A stretch of DNA of 9,750 nucleotides from Acholeplasmataceae bacterium (GTDB lineage Bacteria; Bacillota_I; Bacilli_A; Izemoplasmatales; Hujiaoplasmataceae): the NCBI GenBank assembly GCA_012515085.1, contig JAAYZB010000049.1, forward strand, positions 1-9,750. The letters are read 5' to 3'. Both the position numbers and the translations under genes were made by a program. This document shows positions 1-6,171 of the stretch, piece by piece. Numbering within the stretch: the first letter of the stretch is position 1; each line of letters starts with the position of its first letter. The notes under the pieces are model-generated. The model was not told where the DNA came from. It searched no databases and worked only from the letters and a program-made list of their open reading frames with translations.

Positions 1-1
1 A

Positions 2-73
2 TCGATGGCCTTCTGTCTGATTGTCGGATCAATATTATGGCAGCGGAAGTTGTTTCAAAAAAATCTTCACTAG
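2..73 (+). CDS. Possible C-terminal end of an upstream membrane protein (partial)
   Basis: The window opens inside a frame that stays open from base 2 to a TAG at 71-73. The residues read as a hydrophobic run (SMAFCLIVGSILW) followed by a basic tail (QRKLFQKNLH), which is the pattern of a last transmembrane helix with a positively charged cytoplasmic end. With only 23 codons this is weak evidence, and the family cannot be named. A second frame starting at base 1 is also open, to a TAG at 88-90, but it would run into the CIRCE element and its residues are less distinctive. No terminator hairpin is visible between this stop and the htpG promoter. Confidence 0.35.
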   Translation, partial: SMAFCLIVGSILWQRKLFQKNLH

Positions 74-86
74 TTCTTACAACCTA

Positions 87-113
87 TTAGCACTCATGTC
101 TTGACAGTGCTAA
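87..113 (+). promoter_or_regulatory. CIRCE operator (HrcA binding site) upstream of htpG
   Basis: The left arm TTAGCACTC (87-95), a 9-base spacer and the right arm CAGTGCTAA (105-113) match the CIRCE consensus TTAGCACTC-N9-GAGTGCTAA at 17 of 18 arm positions, with the exact 9-base spacing. The only difference is C instead of G at the first base of the right arm. CIRCE is the known operator of the heat-shock repressor HrcA. The -35 box of the htpG promoter lies in the spacer and right arm, so a bound repressor would block RNA polymerase directly. The HrcA gene itself is not in the window. Confidence 0.9.
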
Positions 114-128
114 ATGTTATGGTATAAT
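101..128 (+). promoter_or_regulatory. htpG promoter (sigma-A type)
   Basis: A perfect -35 TTGACA (101-106) is followed after 16 bases by a perfect -10 TATAAT (123-128). The -10 is preceded by TGG, giving an extended -10. The -35 sits inside the CIRCE element. Transcription would start near 135, leaving a short leader of about 25 bases before the htpG start codon. Confidence 0.88.
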
Positions 129-158
129 AGGGACAGAAACGACATTTGGAGGTAGAAC

Positions 159-2090
159 ATGAAAGAAACAATGGAATTTAAAACCGAATCGAAACGGTTA
201 CTGGAACTCATGATCAACTCGATCTATACCAATAAGGAAATATTCCTTCGCGAATTGATTTCCAACGCTTCTGACGCCATCGACCGCTATCACTTGTTGA
301 GCCTTTCCGATGAATCGTTGGAAAAAACCAATGATTACGAAATTCATTTGGAAGTAGACAAAAAAAGACGGCAATTGACGATTACCGATAATGGTATCGG
401 CATGACACGTCAAGAACTACTCGATAATCTCGGAACGATTGCCAAAAGTGGCACCTTGGAATTTCTCAAGAACGTCAAAGGAAAAGAAATGAAAGACATT
501 GATCTCATTGGCCAATTTGGAGTGGGCTTTTATTCGGCGTTCATGGTGTCTAAAAAAGTGCAAGTAATCACGAAATCACCCTTTTCTGAACAGGCGTATA
601 AATGGGTGAGCGATGGTGAATCAGACTATACGATTGAAGAGGTCGATAAAAAAGATCGAGGAACCGAGATCACCTTGACATTCAGAAAGAATGAGGATGG
701 GGACCAATATGATGATTTCCTCGAGACCTATAAAATCCGTTCTTTGGTCAAAAAATATTCGGATTACGTCCGTTATCCGATCACCATGGAAGTAGAGACA
801 CATCAACCGAAAAAAGACGACGAGGGTAAGGATATTGAGGGAAAAACGGAAACCGTTCTGAAGAACGAAACGTTGAACTCGATGTTGCCTATCTGGAACA
901 AAAATAAAAGCGAAGTGACCGATCAAGAGTTGCAAGATTTCTATAAATCGCAGTATTTTGATTATTCTGATTTTCTTTTTCACATCTGGACCGATGTGGA
1001 AGGCGCGCTTACCTATAAATCACTCGTGTTTATACCGGGAAAAGCTCCGTATAACTTATATTCGGAAAAATTTGAAAAAGGGCTCCAACTCTATGCCAAG
1101 GGCGTCTTTGTCATGGACAAATGCAAAGAGTTGGTTCCTGATTATCTTCGCTTTATTCGTGGTCTCGTCGTATCGCCTGATTTGTCGTTAAACATCTCGC
1201 GGGAGATTCTTCAACACAATCGCCAACTCACAAAAATCAGTCAAAATTTGGAAAAGAAGATATTGAATGAACTGGAAAAAACCCTGAAAAACGATCGCGA
1301 GAAATATATTAAATTCTGGAAGGAATTTGGAGTAAACCTCAAATATGGGGTTTATGATAACTTCGGAGAGAAAAAAGACTTGCTCAAAGACCTCTTGTTA
1401 TTCGAGACAACCAACAAAGATGACTTGATCACCTTGAAAGAATATGTGGATGCCATGCCGAAAGATCAAGAAGCCATTTATTACGGATCTGCGGCATCCA
1501 AAGATGCCATCAAGGTGACTCCACAAATGGATTTGATCAAGCAAAAAGGATATGATGTATTGGTCTTAACGGACGATGTCGATGAATTCATGATCCAGAT
1601 GTTGCAAGAATATGAGAAACACACCTTTAAATCGATCAATCAAGGTGATCTGAACATTATCGACGAGAACGAGAAGAAGACGGTTGAAGAACTGGAAACC
1701 CAAAATAAAACATTGCTTGAAGCATTGAAAGAGATTTTGGCTTCGGAAGTCAAAGACGTGAAACTTTCCACAAGACTGACGGATTCACCGGTCTGCTTAG
1801 TCAGTGGCGAAGGATTGTCCTTCGAAATGGAAAAGGTGATTCGCCAACTTCCGGGGGAAAAAGAAGTCAAAGCGGAAAAGATTTTAGAAATCAATCCAAA
1901 ACACGATTTATTCAAAGCCATTCACAAAATTCATACCGAGCAATCCGATAATCTTGCGGATTATGCGTGGATTCTCTATAATCAAGCGTTATTGATCGAA
2001 GGTTTGCCTTTGAAGGACCCGGTGGATTTTGCGAATAAAATGGTCCGATTGATGGTCAAGTCCGCCCAATTGGAGAACGCGAATGAATGA
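159..2090 (+). CDS. htpG: Molecular chaperone HtpG (bacterial Hsp90)
   Basis: This is a 643-residue cytoplasmic ATP-dependent chaperone of the Hsp90 family, close to the usual bacterial length of about 625. The N-terminal GHKL ATPase shows the catalytic E32 and N36/D39 in FLRELISNASDAIDR, D77 and its glycine loop (DNGIGM), the GTIAKSGT lid segment (92-99) and GQFGVGFYSAF (118-128). A short charged linker around 216-231 separates it from the middle domain, which carries the ATP-contacting arginine R348 in LNISREILQ. The C-terminal dimerisation domain extends to the end, so the protein is complete. The start is set by GGAGG at 148-152, 6 bases before ATG. Transcription is probably repressed by HrcA through the overlapping CIRCE. 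The next gene overlaps its stop by 8 bases and is probably co-translated. Confidence 0.98.
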   Translation: MKETMEFKTESKRLLELMINSIYTNKEIFLRELISNASDAIDRYHLLSLSDESLEKTNDYEIHLEVDKKRRQLTITDNGIGMTRQELLDNLGTIAKSGTLEFLKNVKGKEMKDIDLIGQFGVGFYSAFMVSKKVQVITKSPFSEQAYKWVSDGESDYTIEEVDKKDRGTEITLTFRKNEDGDQYDDFLETYKIRSLVKKYSDYVRYPITMEVETHQPKKDDEGKDIEGKTETVLKNETLNSMLPIWNKNKSEVTDQELQDFYKSQYFDYSDFLFHIWTDVEGALTYKSLVFIPGKAPYNLYSEKFEKGLQLYAKGVFVMDKCKELVPDYLRFIRGLVVSPDLSLNISREILQHNRQLTKISQNLEKKILNELEKTLKNDREKYIKFWKEFGVNLKYGVYDNFGEKKDLLKDLLLFETTNKDDLITLKEYVDAMPKDQEAIYYGSAASKDAIKVTPQMDLIKQKGYDVLVLTDDVDEFMIQMLQEYEKHTFKSINQGDLNIIDENEKKTVEELETQNKTLLEALKEILASEVKDVKLSTRLTDSPVCLVSGEGLSFEMEKVIRQLPGEKEVKAEKILEINPKHDLFKAIHKIHTEQSDNLADYAWILYNQALLIEGLPLKDPVDFANKMVRLMVKSAQLENANE

Positions 2091-2532
2091 GGCCTTGAAG
2101 GCAGTCAAAAAAGGACTTGTTTGGCTTAAAAAAGAAACTCCGATTAAGATAAGGCATCGAAAAACAAAAGTGGCGGAAATCTTGGAGCTGACTCTTCCGC
2201 AAAACAAAGAGAAGAGCGCCCTTCGTTTTACCTTTCATTATTATCCACAACAGGAGAACTTGAGTTGTTTTTATGAGTTCATCCGCGAATCCAAGAAAGG
2301 AACTCTCCAGGAAAAGTATTCCTTCATGAATGCTCTATCCGGGGATCCACTTCCGGGAATTAGTGAAGAAGATCAAAAAAAACTTCTACAAGCCTTTGAT
2401 TTTGAATTGGTCGATCAGAAAATCAAGTCCAAAAAAGAAATAATGATTCAAGCGGAATGTTTTCTTCAAGTAATCCAGAATAATCTTTCTTCACTGAGAC
2501 AATCAGCTAATGCAATGCAAAAGGCGGTCTAA
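2083..2532 (+). CDS. Hypothetical protein translationally coupled to htpG
   Basis: I do not recognise this 149-residue protein. It starts within the htpG stop region (ATGAATGA, 8-base overlap) behind a good GGAGAA ribosome binding site at 2072-2077, so it should be translated from the htpG transcript and share its heat-shock control. It is soluble by appearance: no signal peptide and no transmembrane segment. The N-terminal third is very basic (a lysine/arginine-rich stretch around residues 8-30), followed by alternating beta-like segments (ILELTLP, LRFTFHYY). The C-terminal half is mostly helix-like and lysine-rich, with a hydrophobic helix near 125-138. One cysteine occurs near 62 and one near 127, with no metal-binding pattern. 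The final codons form the left arm of the terminator. A role alongside HtpG is possible from position alone and is not shown by any motif. Confidence 0.85.
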   Translation: MNEALKAVKKGLVWLKKETPIKIRHRKTKVAEILELTLPQNKEKSALRFTFHYYPQQENLSCFYEFIRESKKGTLQEKYSFMNALSGDPLPGISEEDQKKLLQAFDFELVDQKIKSKKEIMIQAECFLQVIQNNLSSLRQSANAMQKAV

Positions 2533-2563
2533 TCCCGAGGGGATCAGACCGCCCTTTTCTTCT
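2519..2563 (+). terminator. Bidirectional rho-independent terminator
   Basis: GGCGGTCT (2523-2530) pairs with AGACCGCC (2546-2553). After one A/C mismatch, ATCCC (2532-2536) pairs with GGGAT (2540-2544), leaving a GAG loop. The plus-strand tail is CTTTTCTTCT (2554-2563). AAAA at 2519-2522 gives a T-run for transcripts from the minus strand, so the element can end both the htpG unit and the convergent phosphoesterase gene. The left arm includes the last codons and stop of the 149-residue gene. Confidence 0.9.
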
Positions 2564-2586
2564 AGCAACTCTGGTAACGTGAAAAG

Positions 2587-3528
2587 TTATTTCAGAAACA
2601 AAGGATAATCGAAATGATTGAGTGGATTTTTCAAAATCGGGGCATTGGCGGAATTCTCTGGCGATTCTTGATTTAATAGAAACGGCGAAAATGATCGCCA
2701 CTGAAGCTTGTGTTTGATGTTGTCTATCACCATTAGATTCATCATTCCCTCGCCATATCGATTCCAATGTTGATAATTGGTGACCAAACACAAGACATCT
2801 TTACCAGTTTTGTTTTTTTGAATTAGACGTCCTTGGCCAAAATAATGACCGCCGATCGCGAGGAAGACTTGATCAAAGGGCTCTATCAGCTCATCCCAGA
2901 TCCGCCTGGCTTCAGGATATTCAAAATAAGAAGGGGTTGAAGGTTCCTCATGTGCAATAAGCACATGTGTCGCGATGATGGTGGGCAGGCAACGATTGGC
3001 TTGAAGCACCTTTTTTGCCCAGGCAAAAGTGGCGTTTCCAGCAGCGTAATCCAACATCAGTATGAGAATTGATTGTTCATGATAAGTCACAAAGTGATAA
3101 GAATTCCAGCCGTTTTCTGAAAAATAGGTTAGTGACTCATTATTTAGTCGAGCGATTTCTTGGACAAAGAAAAGATATGGTTCATTATCCCTGCGAGAAT
3201 CATCTTTAAACGCATGAAAAGGAACCCCTTCATGCCAATCACTCAAATTGTGATTACCGGCCGTATAGGCAATCGTGAGCCCCTGGTGCTGCAACAAGGA
3301 TGCGGCTTCTTGTGCCATGATCCATTGAGACCGATCCTGGGGATCGTGAACGATATCTCCCAGATGAATTACTTGTTTGATGGCATAGTGTTTCTGGTTT
3401 TGAACAATCCATCTTATTTGAGATTCATGAAGCGATTGGGTCAGGCGATCATGAATATGCGTATCCGGGATAATGGCTACCGAAAAAGCCGATTGTGACA
3501 GATCCAACTGGAGCGGGTCTTTGTTCAT
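2587..3528 (-). CDS. Calcineurin-like metallophosphoesterase
   Basis: This is a predicted metal-dependent phosphoesterase of unknown substrate, 313 residues from the chosen start. Visible motifs in order are PDTHIHD (D22, H24), HLGDIVHD (D58, D62), TAGNHN (N92, H93), ATH (H188) and GGHYFGQGR (H228). These match the metal-binding blocks D-x-H, GD-x(3)-D, GNH, H and GH-x-H, except that the second histidine of the last block is a phenylalanine (F230) and GNHD is GNHN. No signal peptide or membrane segment is seen, so it is probably cytoplasmic. I chose the ATG at 3526-3528 because GAGG lies 7 bases upstream; the in-frame ATG at 3561 (324 residues) has no Shine-Dalgarno sequence and lies within about 10 bases of the expected transcription start. 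It has its own promoter and converges on the htpG unit. Confidence 0.88.
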   Translation of the reverse strand: MNKDPLQLDLSQSAFSVAIIPDTHIHDRLTQSLHESQIRWIVQNQKHYAIKQVIHLGDIVHDPQDRSQWIMAQEAASLLQHQGLTIAYTAGNHNLSDWHEGVPFHAFKDDSRRDNEPYLFFVQEIARLNNESLTYFSENGWNSYHFVTYHEQSILILMLDYAAGNATFAWAKKVLQANRCLPTIIATHVLIAHEEPSTPSYFEYPEARRIWDELIEPFDQVFLAIGGHYFGQGRLIQKNKTGKDVLCLVTNYQHWNRYGEGMMNLMVIDNIKHKLQWRSFSPFLLNQESPENSANAPILKNPLNHFDYPLFLK

Positions 3529-3574
3529 AAGAATACCTCGCGGGAAATCGAGTGTTGTCATATTTCATTTAAGC

Positions 3575-3603
3575 ATTATAACACGTTGTTCTGTCGCTGT
3601 CAT
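3575..3603 (-). promoter_or_regulatory. Promoter of the metallophosphoesterase gene
   Basis: Read on the minus strand, a -35 ATGACA (3603-3598, 5 of 6 matches) is followed after 17 bases by a perfect -10 TATAAT (3580-3575) preceded by TGT, an extended -10. Upstream of the -35 (about 3620-3650) the sequence is rich in A and T runs, as in an UP element. The expected start near 3568 favours the downstream ATG at 3528 for translation. Confidence 0.75.
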
Positions 3604-3663
3604 GAGAGTGTCACACATTTAAAATGATATTTTTTCAAAAAAATGGTGTCCACTAAGAAACAA

Positions 3664-3688
3664 GAAAAAAAAGAGTCAACAAGACTCT
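3664..3688 (-). terminator. Rho-independent terminator of recU
   Basis: On the minus strand AGAGTC (3688-3683), a TTGTT loop and GACTCT (3677-3672) form a 6-base-pair stem followed directly by an uninterrupted run of T (minus-strand reading of the A run 3665-3672). It starts 2 bases after the recU stop codon and separates recU from the downstream phosphoesterase, which has its own promoter. The stem is short, but the T-run is strong. Confidence 0.75.
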
Positions 3689-3690
3689 CT

Positions 3691-4263
3691 CTACTTGAAA
3701 TACACTTGATCAACGATCGACAAATAATCCAAGCGTTTGACATACGCTTCTTTCAATTCATGTCCGTAAGTTTCAAATTCAGATAACTCAATCGATTTTC
3801 TCCCAGTTTTTCCGCGTTCATAAAAATCGACCAGATAAGAGGCATCAAGCAAAAAAGAACGTCCGAGCAACGTAAAATGGACAATAACGAAGCCGATACC
3901 ACCATGGCGGATGACGTTATGAAGATGAATTACTTGATGCGGATGGATGTTTTTTAGCGGAAAAGAGGTTTTTGTTCGAGTTTCCTTGGCCTCAAAATCG
4001 ATGTATCGTCCCTTATATAAGCCGTTATAATCGGTTGTGGAAGGCACTTTATAATAAGCTTCACTGATTTTGGCGGCGCTTCGGCGTTCATAATCGACTT
4101 TGACAACTTGAATGGGAATGGGCTTTTTGTAAATATAAGCAACATCGTTATCAATATAAAACTGATTGGTTTGATTGATTGCTTCTTCCAAGTCCATACC
4201 ACGATTGGCGACAGAAGTCCGAGTCTGATTTGTTTGGGTTTTCTTTATGGGATATTTGACCAT
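3691..4263 (-). CDS. recU: Holliday junction resolvase RecU
   Basis: RecU cleaves four-way DNA junctions during recombination and chromosome segregation in Firmicutes and Mollicutes. The 190-residue protein is near the normal length (about 200). It shows the N-terminal NRGMDLEEAIN block (20-30), the AYIYKKPIPIQVV strand region (42-54), and the PD-(D/E)XK catalytic core in TTDYNGLYKGRYIDFEAK. D78, E91 and K93 have the same spacing as D88, E101 and K103 of the B. subtilis enzyme. FPLKNIHPHQ (101-110) and the C-terminal RLDYLSI block are also family hallmarks. The ATG has AGGTGAGG at 4273-4266 just upstream. In many Firmicutes recU lies next to a class A penicillin-binding protein gene; here it is monocistronic, with a phosphoesterase downstream and an RNase J divergent. 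Confidence 0.96.
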   Translation of the reverse strand: MVKYPIKKTQTNQTRTSVANRGMDLEEAINQTNQFYIDNDVAYIYKKPIPIQVVKVDYERRSAAKISEAYYKVPSTTDYNGLYKGRYIDFEAKETRTKTSFPLKNIHPHQVIHLHNVIRHGGIGFVIVHFTLLGRSFLLDASYLVDFYERGKTGRKSIELSEFETYGHELKEAYVKRLDYLSIVDQVYFK

Positions 4264-4279
4264 GTCCTCACCTGATATA

Positions 4280-4288
4280 ATTGTATCA
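4280..4288 (-). promoter_or_regulatory. Probable extended -10 promoter for recU
   Basis: On the minus strand TACAAT (4285-4280) is preceded by TGA, an extended -10 motif, 17 bases before the start codon. No convincing -35 is seen at the right distance. Transcription would begin close to the ribosome binding site, giving a very short leader, so the exact promoter is uncertain. Confidence 0.4.
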
Positions 4289-4311
4289 CATTTGGCCAGC
4301 TTCCCAGGGGA

Positions 4312-4364
4312 AAAAAGATGATGTGGTCCAAAAAAAGATGGCTTGCCTAGATTTCAATCTTTTT
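4312..4364. repeat. Three copies of AAAAAGAT in the recU/RNase J intergenic region
   Basis: AAAAAGAT occurs at 4312-4319 and 4332-4339 as direct copies 20 bases apart (within longer AAAAAAGATG matches at 4311-4320 and 4331-4340), and again inverted as ATCTTTTT at 4357-4364. They lie between the divergent recU and RNase J promoters. They could be an operator or simply an A-rich promoter-proximal tract. Confidence 0.45.
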
Positions 4365-4389
4365 AGTGTTCAAAACAATTGGTTTCGGG

Positions 4390-4400
4390 TATAATATAAT
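4390..4400 (+). promoter_or_regulatory. Overlapping -10 boxes of the RNase J gene
   Basis: Two perfect TATAAT hexamers overlap by one base (4390-4395 and 4395-4400). No strong -35 is present; TTCAAA at 4369-4374 is the nearest partial match but has imperfect spacing (15 or 20 bases). The leader to the ATG at 4431 would be about 25-30 bases, and the ribosome binding site is AGAGG at 4420-4424. Confidence 0.6.
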
Positions 4401-4430
4401 CAATATGACCAGTTTAGAAAGAGGTCTCGT

Positions 4431-6125
4431 ATGAGTCAAATAAAATTTTTTGCGCTTGGCGGTCTCGGAGAGAACGGCAAGAATCTTTATTGTTTGGAAA
4501 TCAACGAAAAAATCCTCGTGTTGGATGCGGGTTTGAAACATCCTTCCGGTGATCTTTTGGGAGTGGATGCGATTGTCCCAGATATCGGATATTTGGAAGC
4601 GAGAAAGCAAGATGTGATCGGTATTCTGTTATCCCACGCTCATGACAAGCATGTCGGCGCAATTCCGATGCTTATAAAGACGATTCCTGCCCCGGTATTT
4701 GGAACAAAATATACCATTGCTGTGATCAAGGATATGTTGAAGGATGGAAAATATAATCCCGACCAATACGACCTTCGAGTCATCGACCGGTCGCAACCGT
4801 TACAGTTTAGCGATTTCCAAGTTGAGTTTTTTTCGACCACCCATTCTATTCCCGAATCATCGGGATTTGCGATCATCACCGAAGATGGAGTCATTGTGTA
4901 TGCCACTGACTTTACCTTTGACCAGAACATGGGTTCTTTTTACCAAACAGATTTTGTCAAATTGACGAAATATCAAAATATGGGGGTATTAGCACTTTTG
5001 TCGGAGTCGTCTGGTGCGCTCTCCATTGGCCACTCAACCACCGATTATCAATTAACTCATACCCTCCGGGAAACGTTCCAAAAAGCCAAAAAAAGAGTCA
5101 TTGTCGCGATGTATTCTACCGAACTCTCCAATATCCAAAAAGTAATCAACGAAGCGGTACTTGCCGATAAAAAGCTGTCCATTATTGGACGTAAGGCACA
5201 GCGATTGGTCGATATCGGCGAAACTCTAGGATATATTCAGATTCCGAAAGGTCGTCTGGTCAATCTGAAATTTATCGATGAGACCAATGACAATGATTTT
5301 GACGATGTTGTCTTTTTGGTGACCGGTGAACGACACGAACCGTTTTTCATGTTGCAACGGATGGGCAAAGCGATTGATCGCTTGTTGCATCTCAAAGCTG
5401 ATGATACGGTGCTGATGCTTTGCCCGCCCATCATTGGAACCGAAAAAATCGCTGCCAAGACCTATGATGCTCTCTTGAAAATCGGGTTGAATCTAATCCG
5501 AGTAGATAAAAAGCATTTGTCATTTTTCCACGCATCCACCGAAGACATTAAATTGCTCTATAGTTTACTGAGGCCAAAATACATTGTTCCAATCACAGGG
5601 GAATTTCGTTATCAATTGGCACAAAAGCAGTTAGCCAAAGAATACGGTTATCCCGAAGATAACATTGTGTTGATCGATAATGGTGAAGTTATCACTTTTA
5701 CAGACGGCATTTTAGAACCTCGACACGATACGGTGATGAACGGATCGGTGATGATCGATGGTAATTTTGAAAGCGACATCAATGATGCGGTATTGAAAGA
5801 GCGTGAATTGCTTGGTGATGATGGGTTTGTTATGATTGTCGCCAATATTGATAGCAACCAGAAACGGATGCTAAACACACCGGAAGTTGTCAGCCGCGGA
5901 TTCATGTATATGCGTGAGAATGAAGATGTGGTCAATCAAATCAAAGAGATCTATCGAAATGTGACCGAATCACAACTGGCTCTTGATGTCTTTGATTGGC
6001 GCATTTATAAGGAAAACATCCGCTATGAAGTCCAAAAATATCTCTACCAGCAAACCAAACGCAAACCAGTGATCATTCCAGTGATCATTGATATAAATAA
6101 CAATCGGGTTTGCCGAGAAATTTAA
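4431..6125 (+). CDS. rnjB: RNase J family protein, J2-like with altered active site
   Basis: The protein belongs to the RNase J family (metallo-beta-lactamase plus beta-CASP plus C-terminal domain), which degrades and matures RNA in Firmicutes. It is 564 residues, full length. The FALGGLGENGKNLY start (7-20), LDAGLKHP (31-38), VDAIVPDIGYL (45-55), THSIPESSG (137-145) and the C-terminal KRKPVIIPVII are typical. The HxHxDH zinc motif reads HAHDKH (69-74), so the aspartate is lysine (K73). The late motif PVHGE reads PITGE (T389 for histidine), HVSGH reads LSFFH before H367, and GSQGEP reads GERHEP (299-304). H138 and D160 are kept. B. subtilis RNase J2, as I recall it, also lost the D and the late H, so I infer a J2-type, weakly active or structural partner of a J1 encoded elsewhere. 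The symbol is tentative. Confidence 0.9.
   Translation: MSQIKFFALGGLGENGKNLYCLEINEKILVLDAGLKHPSGDLLGVDAIVPDIGYLEARKQDVIGILLSHAHDKHVGAIPMLIKTIPAPVFGTKYTIAVIKDMLKDGKYNPDQYDLRVIDRSQPLQFSDFQVEFFSTTHSIPESSGFAIITEDGVIVYATDFTFDQNMGSFYQTDFVKLTKYQNMGVLALLSESSGALSIGHSTTDYQLTHTLRETFQKAKKRVIVAMYSTELSNIQKVINEAVLADKKLSIIGRKAQRLVDIGETLGYIQIPKGRLVNLKFIDETNDNDFDDVVFLVTGERHEPFFMLQRMGKAIDRLLHLKADDTVLMLCPPIIGTEKIAAKTYDALLKIGLNLIRVDKKHLSFFHASTEDIKLLYSLLRPKYIVPITGEFRYQLAQKQLAKEYGYPEDNIVLIDNGEVITFTDGILEPRHDTVMNGSVMIDGNFESDINDAVLKERELLGDDGFVMIVANIDSNQKRMLNTPEVVSRGFMYMRENEDVVNQIKEIYRNVTESQLALDVFDWRIYKENIRYEVQKYLYQQTKRKPVIIPVIIDINNNRVCREI
6066..6089 (+). repeat. Perfect 12-bp tandem duplication in the RNase J C-terminus
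   Basis: CCAGTGATCATT is repeated twice head to tail (6066-6077 and 6078-6089), encoding the PVII-PVII portion of the C-terminal segment. Other RNase J proteins also have a proline- and hydrophobic-rich stretch here, so it is in frame and probably harmless. Confidence 0.8.
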
Positions 6126-6128
6126 AAG

Positions 6129-6171
6129 AAGAAGACGTTCATCAAAATGAGCGTCTTCTTTACCTTTTTTT
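6129..6171 (+). terminator. Bidirectional terminator between RNase J gene and rarA
   Basis: AAGAAGACG (6129-6137) pairs with CGTCTTCTT (6152-6160). The stem continues with TTCAT (6138-6142) against ATGAG (6147-6151), including one G-T wobble, around a CAAA loop: 14 pairs in total. On the plus strand it is followed by TACC and a T-run (6165-6171). On the minus strand TTTT follows the stem. The right arm ends on the first base of the rarA stop codon (6160-6162), so one hairpin serves both convergent genes. Confidence 0.88.

Noticed and set aside
1..90. Open frame from base 1 to TAG at 88-90
   Set aside because: It would end inside the CIRCE element and its residues show no pattern, whereas the other open frame looks like a membrane tail.
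621..983. 120-codon minus-strand open frame opposite htpG
   Set aside because: Antisense shadow of the htpG coding sequence, with no ribosome binding site or recognisable motif.
958..1191. 77-codon plus-strand open frame inside htpG
   Set aside because: It lies wholly within the well-conserved htpG frame and its residues resemble no protein; it is an out-of-frame shadow.
2083..2090. TGA as a tryptophan codon (mycoplasma code)
   Set aside because: TGA ends htpG at the expected length and the next gene starts there; tryptophans elsewhere are TGG.
2507..2791. 94-codon minus-strand open frame crossing the terminator
   Set aside because: It overlaps the phosphoesterase C-terminus in another frame and runs through the hairpin; no motif supports it.
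3160..3498. 112-codon plus-strand frame opposite the phosphoesterase
   Set aside because: The opposite strand carries clear metal-binding motifs over the same bases, so this is a shadow.
3562..3690. Small gene or RNA between recU and the phosphoesterase
   Set aside because: The interval is explained by a terminator, A/T-rich tract and promoter; no coding pattern or stable structure remains.
4332..4364. Hairpin AAAAAGAT/ATCTTTTT as a terminator
   Set aside because: The stem is AT-only apart from one pair, with a 17-base loop, and it lies between two divergent genes where no transcript should end.
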